Assembly: GCF_003129605.1 (NCBI RefSeq)
Contig: NZ_QBDX01000004.1
Location: forward strand, 558,001 to 622,000
Length of the DNA: 64,000 nt
From: Hyphobacterium indicum
GTDB taxonomy: Bacteria > Pseudomonadota > Alphaproteobacteria > Caulobacterales > Maricaulaceae
Reading direction: 5' to 3'
Under the pieces are notes generated by a model. The model did not search any database, was not told where the DNA came from, and was given only the letters and a program-made list of their open reading frames with translations. Within the stretch, counting starts at the first letter, position 1, and every line of letters starts with the position of its first letter. The position numbers and the translations under genes are program-made. Shown here piece after piece: positions 8,098 to 17,163 of this stretch.

Positions 8098-8835
8098 CTA
8101 GCCGGTCGCGGCGGACTTCAATTCCTGCTTGCGCGCATACATGGCGGCATCGGCCTGGGCCATCGCGGCATCGACATTGAGGCCGGGCTGCAGCGGGTGA
8201 ACGCCCCAGGCGGCATTGATATAGAGCTCACGGCCATCATGAATGAACGGGTTGCTCTCGATTTCGTCCGCCAGGCCACGCGCCTTGTGTTCGGCCTGGC
8301 TGACGGTGGTGAGCGTCAGAACGACGCCAAACTCGTCACCGCCCAGCCGTCCGACAGAATCGGTTTCACGCAGATTGGCGGTCAGGGTTGCCGCCACATG
8401 ATGCAGGGCAGCGTCACCGGCCGCATGGCCGAAACTGTCATTGATGTCCTTGAAACCGTTCAGGTCAAAATAGACCAGAGCCGAAGGCGCTTCGTGGCGC
8501 TCGGCCAGGGCCAGGGCGCGGGAGACTTCGCGCACAAAAGCCCGGCGGTTGAGCACAGGCAGCAGCACGTCATGATCCGCCAGCGATTCCAGTTCCCGCA
8601 CCCGGTTGCGCAAGCGCTCCGTATCCTTGCGGAGCTGGTCCACCTCGCCCATCAGGCCGAGCAGCGCGCGCTGTACATTCGGCGTCAGCTCGTTTTCCGG
8701 CACACCCATGATCTGCGCAGCATCGCGCGGTGCAGAGGCGGAAGACGCCGAACCTGTACTGCCGCTCGCGGACGCTTTTGAGGCATCTCCCGCCGGCTTC
8801 ATCTTGTTCAGCGCATCAAAAGGACGAATTCGCAT
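8098..8835 (-). CDS. GGDEF-domain diguanylate cyclase
   Basis: This 245-residue protein has a Ser/Ala-rich N-terminus (about 15-40), a short coiled coil (about 60-85) and a GGDEF domain (about 86-240). The active-site motif GGDEF is intact at 165-169, and an inhibitory-site RxxD (R156-D159) lies five residues before it, so product feedback by c-di-GMP is expected. No membrane or sensor domain is present, so it is probably a cytosolic c-di-GMP synthase. It is divergent from purE. Confidence 0.85.
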   Translation of the reverse strand: MRIRPFDALNKMKPAGDASKASASGSTGSASSASAPRDAAQIMGVPENELTPNVQRALLGLMGEVDQLRKDTERLRNRVRELESLADHDVLLPVLNRRAFVREVSRALALAERHEAPSALVYFDLNGFKDINDSFGHAAGDAALHHVAATLTANLRETDSVGRLGGDEFGVVLTLTTVSQAEHKARGLADEIESNPFIHDGRELYINAAWGVHPLQPGLNVDAAMAQADAAMYARKQELKSAATG

Positions 8836-8926
8836 GTCGACAGCCCGGATTATCTGATCCTGTGCAAAACTTGGCGAAGGGCAGTTAAGAAAGCGTCAAG
8901 GTTAATGACCGGTTTTGCCCTTTTCC

Positions 8927-8954
8927 TTGACGCCGCCCGGCATCTGCGTATGTT
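8927..8954 (+). promoter_or_regulatory. sigma70-type promoter for purEK
   Basis: TTGACG (8927-8932) and TATGTT (8949-8954) are separated by 16 bases, 32 bases before the purE start. The match to consensus is good; it is inferred by eye only. Confidence 0.5.
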
Positions 8955-8986
8955 CCCGCGCTTCCTGAAGGCCGAGGAGGCTTACC

Positions 8987-9478
8987 GTGAGCGCCACAGC
9001 GCCCCGCATCGCCATCATCATGGGATCCCGGTCCGACTGGCCGACCATGAAGGCGGCTGCCGACATTCTTGATACGCTGGAAGCCGATTATTCGACCCGT
9101 GTTGTCTCCGCCCATCGCACGCCGGACCGCATGGCGGAATTCGCCAGAACCGCGAAGGACAAGGGCGTTCAGGTCATTATTGCCGGCGCGGGGGGCGCAG
9201 CCCACCTTCCGGGCATGGTGGCCGCAATGACCCCGCTGCCCGTCCTCGGCGTGCCGGTGGAATCCAAGGCCCTGGACGGCATGGACAGCCTGCTTTCCAT
9301 CGTCCAGATGCCGGGAGGCGTTCCGGTCGGCACGCTCGCCATCGGCAAGCCCGGCGCAAAGAATGCCGGATTGCTGGCCGCATCCATCATCGCCCTGTCG
9401 GACGATGCGCTCGCCGCCCGGCTGCAACAGTGGCGGAAAGCCCAGTCCGATTCGGTTCCAGACACGGTGGAAGACTGA
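8987..9478 (+). CDS. purE: N5-carboxyaminoimidazole ribonucleotide mutase
   Basis: This 163-residue class I PurE carries the motifs [12 protein letters not shown] (about 10-21), [11 protein letters not shown] and [13 protein letters not shown], which build the nucleotide and CO2-transfer site. It converts N5-CAIR to CAIR in purine synthesis, taking the product of PurK, whose gene starts 6 bases downstream. Translation starts at GTG with GAGGAGG at ideal spacing. Confidence 0.95.
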   Translation: MSATAPRIAIIMGSRSDWPTMKAAADILDTLEADYSTRVVSAHRTPDRMAEFARTAKDKGVQVIIAGAGGAAHLPGMVAAMTPLPVLGVPVESKALDGMDSLLSIVQMPGGVPVGTLAIGKPGAKNAGLLAASIIALSDDALAARLQQWRKAQSDSVPDTVED

Positions 9479-9484
9479 CCCGGC

Positions 9485-10561
9485 ATGACTGAAGCGCTCG
9501 CGCCCGGCTCTGTCATCGGCATTCTCGGCGGCGGCCAGCTGGGCCGGATGCTGGCCCTCGCCGGTGCCCGCCTCGGTTTCGACATTCATGTCTTTGATAC
9601 CCAGGCCAATGGCCCCGCCGCACGGGTTGCCGCGCGCAGCTGGGCGGCGCCCTGGGAGGATGACGGCGCGGTGCAGACCTTTGCCGCCCGCTGCGATGTC
9701 CTGACCTTTGAATTCGAGAATATTCCGGCCTCCGCGCTGGCGGCGGCCGAAAGCGCCGCGCCCGTAAGGCCGGGCCGCAAATCCCTGGAATTCACGCAGG
9801 ACCGGCTCATCGAGAAGCGCTTCATCCGCGACGCCGGCTGCAATACGGTCGATTTTGCGGAGGTCAATTCTGTGGCCGACCTGGAAGCGGCCGTGGCCCG
9901 TCTCGGCCGCCCGTCCATTCTCAAGACCCGCCGCTTTGGCTATGACGGCAAGGGGCAAGCCGTCATCCGCGACGGGACGGATCTTTCCGGCGCCTGGGCT
10001 TCAATCGGGGAGCAACCTGCCATTCTGGAAGCCTTTGCCCCCTTCAAGCGGGAGCTGTCAGTCGTCGCCGCCCGGGCGGCGGATGGACAGATGGCCGTCT
10101 ATCCCTTGGCCGAAAATACCCATTCAGGCGGCATCCTCAGAACATCCACAGCCCCGGCCGCTGTCCGGCCGGAAACCGAGGCCCGCGCCATCTCCATTGC
10201 CCATGCCATTGGAACCGGCCTTGATCATATAGGCGTCTTCGCGGTCGAACTGTTCGACATGGATGGCGAGCTGGTCGTCAATGAAATTGCTCCCCGGGTG
10301 CACAATACCGGTCACTGGACCATGGATGCCTGCATGTGCAGCCAGTTTGAACAGCACATCCGCGCCGTCGCCGGCTGGCCTCTGGGCGGCACGCAACCCC
10401 ATTCGGCGTGCGAGATGACCAATCTCATTGGCGAGGATGCCGCGCCCTGGAGGGATCTCGCCGCAGATGAAACGGCCTGCCTGCATCTCTATGGCAAGCG
10501 CGATGCGCGGCCCGGGCGGAAAATGGGCCATATCAACCGGCTTTCCCCGATTTCGGACTGA
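9485..10561 (+). CDS. purK: 5-(carboxyamino)imidazole ribonucleotide synthase
   Basis: This 358-residue protein opens with the PurK N-domain motif GILGGGQLGRML and carries ATP-grasp features (TRRFGYDGKGQ about 149-159, VFAVELFDMDGELVVNEIAPR, HNTGHWT). It makes N5-CAIR from AIR, bicarbonate and ATP. It is the second gene of the purEK operon. Confidence 0.95.
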   Translation: MTEALAPGSVIGILGGGQLGRMLALAGARLGFDIHVFDTQANGPAARVAARSWAAPWEDDGAVQTFAARCDVLTFEFENIPASALAAAESAAPVRPGRKSLEFTQDRLIEKRFIRDAGCNTVDFAEVNSVADLEAAVARLGRPSILKTRRFGYDGKGQAVIRDGTDLSGAWASIGEQPAILEAFAPFKRELSVVAARAADGQMAVYPLAENTHSGGILRTSTAPAAVRPETEARAISIAHAIGTGLDHIGVFAVELFDMDGELVVNEIAPRVHNTGHWTMDACMCSQFEQHIRAVAGWPLGGTQPHSACEMTNLIGEDAAPWRDLAADETACLHLYGKRDARPGRKMGHINRLSPISD

Positions 10562-10602
10562 TACACCCTTGCGCTCTGCATTCCTGCCGGTATGGGAAAC
10601 AC

Positions 10603-11385
10603 ATGACGGTTCAGCGCCCCGATATCTGGCGACAGGAAACTGGCCCCTTTGACATCATCGGGGACATCCATGGCTGCGCGCGTGAACTCGAGAAACTGCT
10701 CGAAAAACTGGGATATCACCTCCAGTCCCGCGGTCCGAAAGGCCGCCGGACCACCCGCATCACCCATGAACAGAACCGCAAGGTGGTTCTGGTCGGTGAC
10801 CTGGTGGACCGCGGCCCGGCCTCCATGGATGTGCTCCGCTTTGCCATGCAGGGCGAAAAAGACGGCACGGTAAGCTGTGTCATCGGCAATCATGACGATA
10901 AATTCCTGCGCTGGCTCAAGGGCCGCGAGGTGCGGATCACAAAAAGCCTGCAGACCACGATCGACGAGGCCGATGCGGAGAAACCGAAATTCCTGGAGGA
11001 TGTCCGCCACTATCTCGAGGCCCTGCCCAGCCATCTGATTCTCGATCACGGGCGGCTGCTCATTGCCCATGCCGGTCTGCCGGAAAAATATCACGGCATT
11101 GAAAACCGGGCCTCCCGCACCTTCGCCATGTTCGGGGAAACAACCGGACAGACCGATGATCTTGGCTTTCCGATCCGGCGCGACTGGGCCCGCAATTATC
11201 GCGGCGAAGCCACCGTGGTGCATGGTCATGTCGCGGAAAAGAAAGTCCGCCGGAAGAATAATGTCTGGTGCCTCGATACGGGCTGCGTCTACGGCCACAA
11301 GCTGACCGCCCTGCGCTGGCCGGAACAGGAAATCGTCCAGATCAGGGCCAAGCGGGACTGGTTCCCGCATCCGCGCTTTCCCTAG
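10603..11385 (+). CDS. PrpE/ApaH-like metallophosphoesterase
   Basis: This 260-residue protein contains the calcineurin-type metal motifs in order: GDIHGC (about 21-26), GDLVDRGP (about 65-72), GNHD (about 98-101), IAHAG and VVHGHV. These build a two-metal phosphoesterase site. The order and size resemble bacterial PrpE/Ap4A-hydrolase and PP1-like enzymes; the substrate (dinucleotide polyphosphate or phosphoprotein) cannot be told. The 3' end shares CTAG with the convergent COQ9 gene. Confidence 0.85.
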   Translation: MTVQRPDIWRQETGPFDIIGDIHGCARELEKLLEKLGYHLQSRGPKGRRTTRITHEQNRKVVLVGDLVDRGPASMDVLRFAMQGEKDGTVSCVIGNHDDKFLRWLKGREVRITKSLQTTIDEADAEKPKFLEDVRHYLEALPSHLILDHGRLLIAHAGLPEKYHGIENRASRTFAMFGETTGQTDDLGFPIRRDWARNYRGEATVVHGHVAEKKVRRKNNVWCLDTGCVYGHKLTALRWPEQEIVQIRAKRDWFPHPRFP

Positions 11386-12041
11386 GCGCGGCGGCGGCCG
11401 CCATATCGCAATCCTGACAGGATCTGCGCCGGATCCGGCAGATCCGCGGTCAGCTTGCGCCAGCTGGCCTTGGCTTTCTCGAACTCCATGACATTCTCGA
11501 TTCGCCGGTCGAGGAAGGCTTTGGCTTTCATCTTGTCCGGCGTCTCGTCATTCAGCCAGACCGCCAGGCTGGACGTGTAGACGGCCGACAATATGGCGCG
11601 CTTGGAATACCAGTTGAAATCGGTCGACGGATCGTTCAGCGCGCGCCAGATGTCATCCGATGTCGCCCAGATCAGTTCCGCCCCCAGGCTTGCGGCATCA
11701 TGCAGCATCAGCCGCGCCCGTGCCCGGCGCGCCGCTTCCTCATGCGGACCGATCGCGTCCAGCCGCGCCTGCACCGCGAATGTCACCCGCTGCCGGATTT
11801 TCATGGATTTGAGGTCCGCGGCCGCCATTGTCTCCCGCATTTGCTGGTCCATCTGTCGGGACCAGTGCGCAATGAGATCGAGCGCCCCGCGCGGCGCCGC
11901 CAGCAGGATGGCCCCGGAGCTCAATCCGGCGTCAGTCCCGGCCTGCCGGACCATCTCGTCCGTCCATCCGTCAAACGCCGCATGGCGCAAGGCAGCCTGC
12001 AACAGCCGGTCGGGATCGGAAGGGTGTGAATTCTGCTTCAT
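11382..12041 (-). CDS. COQ9-family protein
   Basis: This 219-residue protein matches the COQ9 family. An N-terminal TetR-like helical part (LLQAALRHAAFDGWTDEMV) leads into the COQ9 core (DDIWRALNDPSTDFNWYSKR, AVYTSSLAVWLNDE). COQ9 binds lipids and presents ubiquinone intermediates to COQ7-type hydroxylases. The start at 12041 gives the usual MKQNSHP opening; an upstream GTG-like extension is unlikely. It is divergent from rpsU, an arrangement common in alphaproteobacteria. Confidence 0.85.
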   Translation of the reverse strand: MKQNSHPSDPDRLLQAALRHAAFDGWTDEMVRQAGTDAGLSSGAILLAAPRGALDLIAHWSRQMDQQMRETMAAADLKSMKIRQRVTFAVQARLDAIGPHEEAARRARARLMLHDAASLGAELIWATSDDIWRALNDPSTDFNWYSKRAILSAVYTSSLAVWLNDETPDKMKAKAFLDRRIENVMEFEKAKASWRKLTADLPDPAQILSGLRYGGRRRA

Positions 12042-12106
12042 GCCGCTTATGTAGAACACCCGCGCCGCCACGTCGATGTGCATGTCGTCACAGGCGTTTA
12101 TGGGTG

Positions 12107-12135
12107 TGGACAGGGTGCGCCAGCTCTGCTAATAG
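12107..12135 (+). promoter_or_regulatory. sigma70-type promoter for rpsU
   Basis: TGGACA (12107-12112) and TAATAG (12130-12135) are separated by 17 bases, about 85 bases before the rpsU start. This is a close match to consensus, found by eye. Confidence 0.5.
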
Positions 12136-12219
12136 CCGCGCCTCTCGGCAAGAGACCTGCGGTCGTACGAATCTGGTGCGGCTGCGCAACAGATTGACAC
12201 GAACCCAGGAGAGCGGACC

Positions 12220-12453
12220 ATCGTTCAGATTATTGTGCGCGAGAATAATGTGGAGCAAGCGCTCCGCGCGCTGAAAAAGAAGATGCAGCGGGAAGGCACT
12301 TTCCGCGAAATGAAGCGTCGCAATCACTTCGAGAAGCCCTCGGAGAAGCGCGCGCGCCAGAAGGCAGAGGCCATCCGCCGTGCCCGCAAGCTGGCCCGCA
12401 AGCGCGCCCAGCGCGAAGGTCTGATTGCAGGACCGAAGCCGCGCCGGCCATAG
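12220..12453 (+). CDS. rpsU: 30S ribosomal protein S21, apparent ATC start codon
   Basis: The 77-residue product has the conserved S21 sequence: (M)[19 protein letters not shown], then [19 protein letters not shown] and a basic tail. The conserved N-terminal MVQI corresponds to ATC GTT CAG ATT at 12220-12231, where other S21 genes have ATG. AGGAG (12207-12211) is eight bases upstream of the ATC, ideal spacing. The next usable codon, GTG at 12235, would remove five conserved residues and lie 23 bases from the Shine-Dalgarno sequence. A sequencing error at the start codon cannot be excluded. Confidence 0.85.
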   Translation: MVQIIVRENNVEQALRALKKKMQREGTFREMKRRNHFEKPSEKRARQKAEAIRRARKLARKRAQREGLIAGPKPRRP

Positions 12454-12485
12454 CCGCAGGTTCAAGCCGATACAGGTTTAAGATC

Positions 12486-12516
12486 AAACGCCGCGCTTAT
12501 CCCAGCGCGGCGTTTT
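12486..12516 (+). terminator. intrinsic terminator after rpsU
   Basis: A 12-bp stem, AAACGCCGCGCT (12486-12497) with AGCGCGGCGTTT (12504-12515), has a six-base loop and a T-tract. The symmetric A- and T-runs allow it to work in both directions, so it can also serve the convergent ABC permease gene that ends at 12518. Confidence 0.85.
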
Positions 12517-12517
12517 C

Positions 12518-13978
12518 TTATGCATTTCCCGATTTTCCGAATTTCAGCAGACGCTTGATGGAAGAGGCGTTCGCGCGCCCCATCGAGCCCTGCCGGAAGA
12601 CATAGCTGGCGAGCGAGATGATGGCCGCCGCCGTCACCAGCATGCCGATCGAGGTCGCAATCATCTCGATCAGGGCGGGATCCGTCTGCAACCGCGCCAT
12701 CATCAGGAAAGGCGTCCAGATCGGCACCCATGAGGCATATTGCAGGAAAAGCGAATCCGGATTCTCGATGGTCGCCATGATGATCACGAACGGCACCATC
12801 ATGACCAGAATCATCGGGCTCATCAGTGACTGTGCCTCCTGCAGCGTGTCGCAGAGCGAGCCTATGGCCAGATAGACCGTCCCGTACATCAGATAGCCGA
12901 CCGCAAAATAGCCGATGGCCGGAATCAGCAGGCCGGGATCAAACACCGCCGACAGGATATCGGCGGCTGGCAGGTCCGCGGCCACGGCAAAAGCCTGCAG
13001 CCCGGCCAGTCCGCCCGAGCCGATTCCGCCCCAGACGAGCATGAAGGTCGCGGAGACCGCAGCCAGCCCCAGCAGCTTGCCGATCAGGATTTCATGATAG
13101 CGGGCCGTCGCCAGAAGGGTTTCGAGGATCTTGTTGCCCTTCTCCTCGATCATCGCCGTCAGCAGCATGTTGGTGACCGAGAAAATCATCATCCACAGGC
13201 CGATGGAAAAGGCGATGCCGACAATAAAAGGCAGCCGGTCCGCGAGATTGACCTCGGACGATTCCCGGCCGCGCTCGGGGGAATTCTCGGTGATCCCCGG
13301 CGACATCGCATAGATCCGCCCCAGGACCGCTTCGGAAATGCCGGCATCGGCCAGGGCATTGCTGCGCACATGATTGCGGAGCGCATCGCGGGCACTGGTC
13401 CGCAAGCCGCCACTGGTCCGGTTGGTACTCCAGTATTCCGCCGTAATGCCGTACTCGCCACCGGGCAGGAACCGCACGGCCGCAAACAGCGGGTGTTGTT
13501 CCCCGTCGATGCTGAGCGTCTGTTCGCCGAGCAAATAGGGCCGCAGCCCGTCAATCGTTTCGGCCGGCGGGTCCACCCGCACATAATTGCTGCGAAATTG
13601 CGCGGCCGAGATATCGACCGGCACGCCAAGCGCATTCACCGCTTCCGGAAAGCCTTCCAGACCCGGCTCGGCATTGATCGCCGCCTCGATCGCCGGAATG
13701 GCATCTGCGCGTCCCGCCGCCTCGGCGACACCGCGCAAGGCTGCGATGGCTTCTTCCTTGGCTCCGTCATTCAGCTCTTCGTCGATCAGCGCTTCAAAGC
13801 CGGTACCGGTTTCATCGAGCACAACATAATAACGGGTCGGCTGGGCATTCTCGGCCAGGATGGAGATTCCGATAAAGACCGCCATGATGAAGGGCATCGC
13901 CAGCAGTGACAGCCAGAAACCCCAGGTCGCGACATAGGACAGGTATTCGCGGCGGGCCATGAGATAGATAGCACGCAT
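12518..13978 (-). CDS. NatB/ABC-2-type exporter permease
   Basis: This 486-residue membrane protein has one N-terminal helix (GFWLSLLAMPFIMAVFIGIS), a large extracytoplasmic domain (about 45-235), and five or six helices in the C-terminal half (for example FIVGIAFSIGLWMMIFSVTN). This layout is that of the NatB/CcmB-like ABC-2 permeases that export Na+ or small molecules. Its start overlaps the stop of the ATPase gene by one base (TAATG), so the two form one two-gene exporter operon. The substrate is unknown. Confidence 0.8.
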   Translation of the reverse strand: MRAIYLMARREYLSYVATWGFWLSLLAMPFIMAVFIGISILAENAQPTRYYVVLDETGTGFEALIDEELNDGAKEEAIAALRGVAEAAGRADAIPAIEAAINAEPGLEGFPEAVNALGVPVDISAAQFRSNYVRVDPPAETIDGLRPYLLGEQTLSIDGEQHPLFAAVRFLPGGEYGITAEYWSTNRTSGGLRTSARDALRNHVRSNALADAGISEAVLGRIYAMSPGITENSPERGRESSEVNLADRLPFIVGIAFSIGLWMMIFSVTNMLLTAMIEEKGNKILETLLATARYHEILIGKLLGLAAVSATFMLVWGGIGSGGLAGLQAFAVAADLPAADILSAVFDPGLLIPAIGYFAVGYLMYGTVYLAIGSLCDTLQEAQSLMSPMILVMMVPFVIIMATIENPDSLFLQYASWVPIWTPFLMMARLQTDPALIEMIATSIGMLVTAAAIISLASYVFRQGSMGRANASSIKRLLKFGKSGNA

Positions 13979-14910
13979 TATACGGTCTCCCGGTTGGACG
14001 TCTCGACGAGTTCGACAAAGACATCATGGAGATGGGCCCGCATCGGCTCGAAACGCGCCAGACGCACCCCGCCTTCAACACAGGCTTTCAGCACGTCCTG
14101 GGCGTCTGAGCCGGCCGCCAGCTCGATCGTCCAGCCTTTCAGGCCCTCGGGTGCCGGTTGCGCCTCGACAGCGCCCAGCGCGCCGACAATCGGTTTGAGG
14201 TCATGATCCGAGGCCGTTTCGATGATGACACGGCGCGGCACCTGCGACAGCGCCTGCGGCACATCCCCGTCAAACACCTTCCGGCCCTTCGAGATCAGGA
14301 CGATCTGGTCACACAGACGTTCGGCATGTTCCATGACATGGGTCGAGAACAGGATGGTCTTGCCGCGTTTCGCCTCGTCGCGGATCATCTCTTCGAGCAT
14401 TTTCTGATTGACCGGGTCGAGCCCGGAAAACGGTTCGTCCAGGATGATGAATTCGGGATCGTGGGCCAGCGTGGCGATGATTTGCACCTTCTGCGCCATC
14501 CCCTTGGACATTTCCTTGATCTTCTTTTTCGCCTCGTCGCCCAGCCCGAAGCGGTCAAGACCCTCCCGCGCGGCCTTGCGTGCGGCAGGCATGCTCATGC
14601 CCTTCATCCGGCCAAAGAAAATGATGACGTCCTCGGCCTTCATTTTCTTGTAGATGCCGCGTTCTTCCGGAAGAAAGCCGACGCGTTGCAATACGGCAGC
14701 CTTCGGCGGCTGACCGAAGAGCCGGACCTTGCCGTCATCCGGCTTTATGATGCCCAGCGCGATACGGAGAGAGGTGGTCTTTCCGGCACCGTTGGGGCCG
14801 AGAAATCCGGTAATCTGACCGCGATTGACCGCAAGATCGAAACCGGAAACAGCCGTCTGGCCGGAATAGCGCTTGCTGACGCCTTCCAGCGATAAAATTG
14901 TCTCGGTCAT
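13978..14910 (-). CDS. NatA-type ABC transporter ATP-binding protein
   Basis: This 310-residue ATPase has Walker A (GPNGAGKT, about 37-44), the Q-loop at LPEERG, a signature region (MSKGMAQKVQ, a variant of LSGGQ) and Walker B (FIILDEPFSGLDP). The C-terminal 80 residues form an accessory domain typical of NatA/DUF4162 proteins. Signature MSKGM instead of LSGGQ is usual in this subfamily. The start at 14910 gives the normal MTETILSLEGVSKRY opening. Confidence 0.85.
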   Translation of the reverse strand: MTETILSLEGVSKRYSGQTAVSGFDLAVNRGQITGFLGPNGAGKTTSLRIALGIIKPDDGKVRLFGQPPKAAVLQRVGFLPEERGIYKKMKAEDVIIFFGRMKGMSMPAARKAAREGLDRFGLGDEAKKKIKEMSKGMAQKVQIIATLAHDPEFIILDEPFSGLDPVNQKMLEEMIRDEAKRGKTILFSTHVMEHAERLCDQIVLISKGRKVFDGDVPQALSQVPRRVIIETASDHDLKPIVGALGAVEAQPAPEGLKGWTIELAAGSDAQDVLKACVEGGVRLARFEPMRAHLHDVFVELVETSNRETV

Positions 14911-15022
14911 AACTGTCCCTGTCTGCGCGATTTGCGCCGCACCATAACCGTGCGCGCTTTCAATGAAAGCGGGACCTGCGGCGGGCCTGTCTCTCCCGGT
15001 GTCAGGCCCCAGGGTCCTGACC

Positions 15023-15517
15023 CTAAGCCGCCGGCAGAACGAAATAGAGCAGATCGAGTGGCGGCGGCTCCAGCCCGAATGCCGAGAGCATGTGATGCGC
15101 CTGGCCGCGGTGGTGGGTCTGGTGATTGAAGACATGCGTCAGGATCACCGTCCGCGGCAGATGATGCGGATCACCGCGCGTATTGGTGTAATGCGCCTCG
15201 CCGTCATAGGCGTCTTGCGGCAATTCAGACACATATCCCTCGATCCGCCGGTCCATGGCTTCCCGCGCCATCCACAATTCGCCCAGTGTTTCAAAAGGCC
15301 TGTCCCGCAGATTTGTGTGGGTGGGGCCCTCACCGGTCAGACGGTGCATCCAGATCCGGTCGGCGATCAGGATATGGCTGAGCGTGCCGAACAGGCTGCC
15401 GAAGAATGCGCCATTGTTTTCGGTCAGCCGGTCTTCCGGCAACGCTGCAGCGGCATCGTATAAGCGATCATTGGCCCAGGCATTATAGGCCGCAAGGCGC
15501 AGAAAGTGATCACGCAT
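15023..15517 (-). CDS. DinB-family metal-binding protein
   Basis: This 164-residue four-helix protein has the DinB fold markers YNAWANDRLYDA and LSHILIADRIWMHRL and the metal triad H48, H132 and H136 (FNHQTHHRGQ). DinB/YfiT proteins are thiol-dependent transferases or hydrolases, many of unknown substrate. The start at 15517 has a GGAAGGG upstream; an ATG nine codons earlier (15544) is possible but has a weaker ribosome site. Confidence 0.8.
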   Translation of the reverse strand: MRDHFLRLAAYNAWANDRLYDAAAALPEDRLTENNGAFFGSLFGTLSHILIADRIWMHRLTGEGPTHTNLRDRPFETLGELWMAREAMDRRIEGYVSELPQDAYDGEAHYTNTRGDPHHLPRTVILTHVFNHQTHHRGQAHHMLSAFGLEPPPLDLLYFVLPAA

Positions 15518-15598
15518 TTGTGCTCGACCCTTCCGGTTTGTCATTTGTTTCCCCGCTCACAGTGTTTCAGAAATTGCGTAGAAAAAAGGGGAAGCCGC

Positions 15599-16174
15599 AT
15601 GAAATCGATAATTATCGGAACCGCTCTGATCATCGCCGCAACGCCGGTTCTGGCGCAGGATGCGTATGAGCTGGATCCCTCCCACACCCAGGTCGTCTTT
15701 TCGGTGGACCGCTTCGGGTTCACGACCATTTTCGGCAGCTTCATGGATGCGGGCGGAACGGTTTTGCTCGATGCCGAAAACCCGGAAAACTCCAGCGTGA
15801 CGGCTCAGGTCGAAACAGCCTCCGTTTTCCTGGGTCATCCCACCCGGGACCAGCATGTCGCCGGTCAGCACTGGCTCAATGCCGAAGCCAATCCACAGCT
15901 GACATTTGACTCAACCCGCGTGTCTGTGACCGGCGAGAACACGGCCGAAGTCACCGGCATGCTGACCCTCTGGGGCGAATCCAGGGAAGTCACTTTTGAT
16001 GTGACGCTGAACCAGCTTGCCCGCGATCCGGCCACCCAGCGGCAAGCGGCCGGTTTTACCCTGACCGGCATGATTGACCGCAGCGACTGGGGTCACACGA
16101 CAGCGTCCGCGCTGGTGGGGTCCGAAATCGGTATCCGGATCGAGGCGCTCGCCCACCTGCGTGAAGACGAGTAG
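15599..16174 (+). CDS. periplasmic YceI-family lipid-binding protein
   Basis: A signal peptide (MKSIIIGTALIIAATPVLAQ) is followed by a YceI beta-barrel: YELDPSHTQVVFSVDRFGFT at the start, HPTRDQHVAGQHWLNAE in the middle, and a C-terminal GIRIEALAHL. The total is 191 residues. YceI/TT1927B proteins bind isoprenoid lipids such as polyprenols. The start at 15599 has GGGGAAG in front. It is divergent from dinB. Confidence 0.85.
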   Translation: MKSIIIGTALIIAATPVLAQDAYELDPSHTQVVFSVDRFGFTTIFGSFMDAGGTVLLDAENPENSSVTAQVETASVFLGHPTRDQHVAGQHWLNAEANPQLTFDSTRVSVTGENTAEVTGMLTLWGESREVTFDVTLNQLARDPATQRQAAGFTLTGMIDRSDWGHTTASALVGSEIGIRIEALAHLREDE

Positions 16175-16207
16175 CCTCGCGCCCGGCAGCAGTGCTAGAG
16201 GGGCGGC

Positions 16208-16537
16208 ATGGCTATTGATCTGACCGCCGCCCGCCAGCGCCTGCTGGACCTGAAAGAGGAATTGCTGGCCCTGTCGCGCAGCGGCCAGGATGACCGCAAG
16301 CCGGTGGTGCTGGATCAGCAATCGGTCGGCCGCCTGTCGCGTCTGGATTCCATGCAGGTGCAGGCCATGGCCAGGGCCGCCGATGCGCGCCGCGCCATGG
16401 CCATCCGCCAGATAGACGCCGCGCTCATCCGCATGGATGAAGGCGAATATGGCTGGTGCGTGGAGTGTGGTGAGGAAATTGTGCCCAAACGCCTGGACAG
16501 CGACCCGGCCGCGCCGCGCTGTTCGGCTTGTGCCTAA
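16208..16537 (+). CDS. TraR/DksA-family C4 zinc-finger protein
   Basis: This 109-residue protein has a helical N-terminal half and a C4 zinc finger with C84, C87, C105 and C108 (CVECGEE ... CSACA). It is shorter than DksA (about 150) and lacks the DxxDxA tip of true DksA, so it is closer to the short TraR/YbiI-like proteins. It may bind the secondary channel of RNA polymerase. The 3' end overlaps the convergent methyltransferase gene by CTAA. Confidence 0.8.
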   Translation: MAIDLTAARQRLLDLKEELLALSRSGQDDRKPVVLDQQSVGRLSRLDSMQVQAMARAADARRAMAIRQIDAALIRMDEGEYGWCVECGEEIVPKRLDSDPAAPRCSACA

Positions 16538-17154
16538 GCCACTTTCGCCGCGCCGATATAGTCATACGCCACGATTCTGGGTGTTTTGGGCATATAGCCC
16601 GCCTCCAGCTTATCGATGGAAAAACCGCCTTCTGTGATCAGGCGGTCAATCGGCCGGGCCAGATGGCACCCGCCGGCAAAGACTTTCCAGACCGGCTCGA
16701 TCCGGCTTTGCCATTTGAGGACACCGGCATCGGGGGCCGCACCATGTTCGCAGAAGAGCAGCCGCCCGCCGGGTTTCAAGACCCTTCGGATTTCCGCCAT
16801 CGCTCCCGCAACATCCGGCAGGGAACACAGCGTGTAGGTCAAAACCACCGTATCCGCTGTCGCCGCTTCAAGAGGCAGGTCTTCGGCGACCGCATCGACC
16901 AGCTCGACCGGCAGGGAGTATTGCTGAATTGACCGCGCCGCCTTTTTGCGCAGGCCGGCATTTGGCTCGATTCCAATGACCGCCTTCACCCTGCTCGAAT
17001 CATAGAGCGGCAGATTCGGAGCCGCTCCCATGCCGATTTCCACGACCACGCCGTCCGCTTCGGGTACGATTTTGGCGCGTTGCTTCATGATCGGCGATTG
17101 TTTGCACGCCGTTCCGATCAGATTGGGCAGAATGACACGGTTGTAGAATGACAT
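16534..17154 (-). CDS. class I SAM-dependent methyltransferase
   Basis: This 206-residue protein has motif I VVEIGMGAAPNLPLYD (about 37-52), an acidic end of strand 2 (IGIEPN), motif IV-like VVLTYTLCSLPD, and EIRRVLKPGGRLLFCEHG after it. The overall pattern resembles METTL7/UbiE-like small methyltransferases acting on thiols, lipids or quinones. No target-specific motif is seen. Confidence 0.8.
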   Translation of the reverse strand: MSFYNRVILPNLIGTACKQSPIMKQRAKIVPEADGVVVEIGMGAAPNLPLYDSSRVKAVIGIEPNAGLRKKAARSIQQYSLPVELVDAVAEDLPLEAATADTVVLTYTLCSLPDVAGAMAEIRRVLKPGGRLLFCEHGAAPDAGVLKWQSRIEPVWKVFAGGCHLARPIDRLITEGGFSIDKLEAGYMPKTPRIVAYDYIGAAKVA

Positions 17155-17163
17155 GAGGTGACG

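Noticed and set aside
12191-12205. TTGACA just before rpsU as a -35 box
   Set aside because: It would place the transcription start at or inside the reading frame; the promoter at 12107-12135 fits far better.
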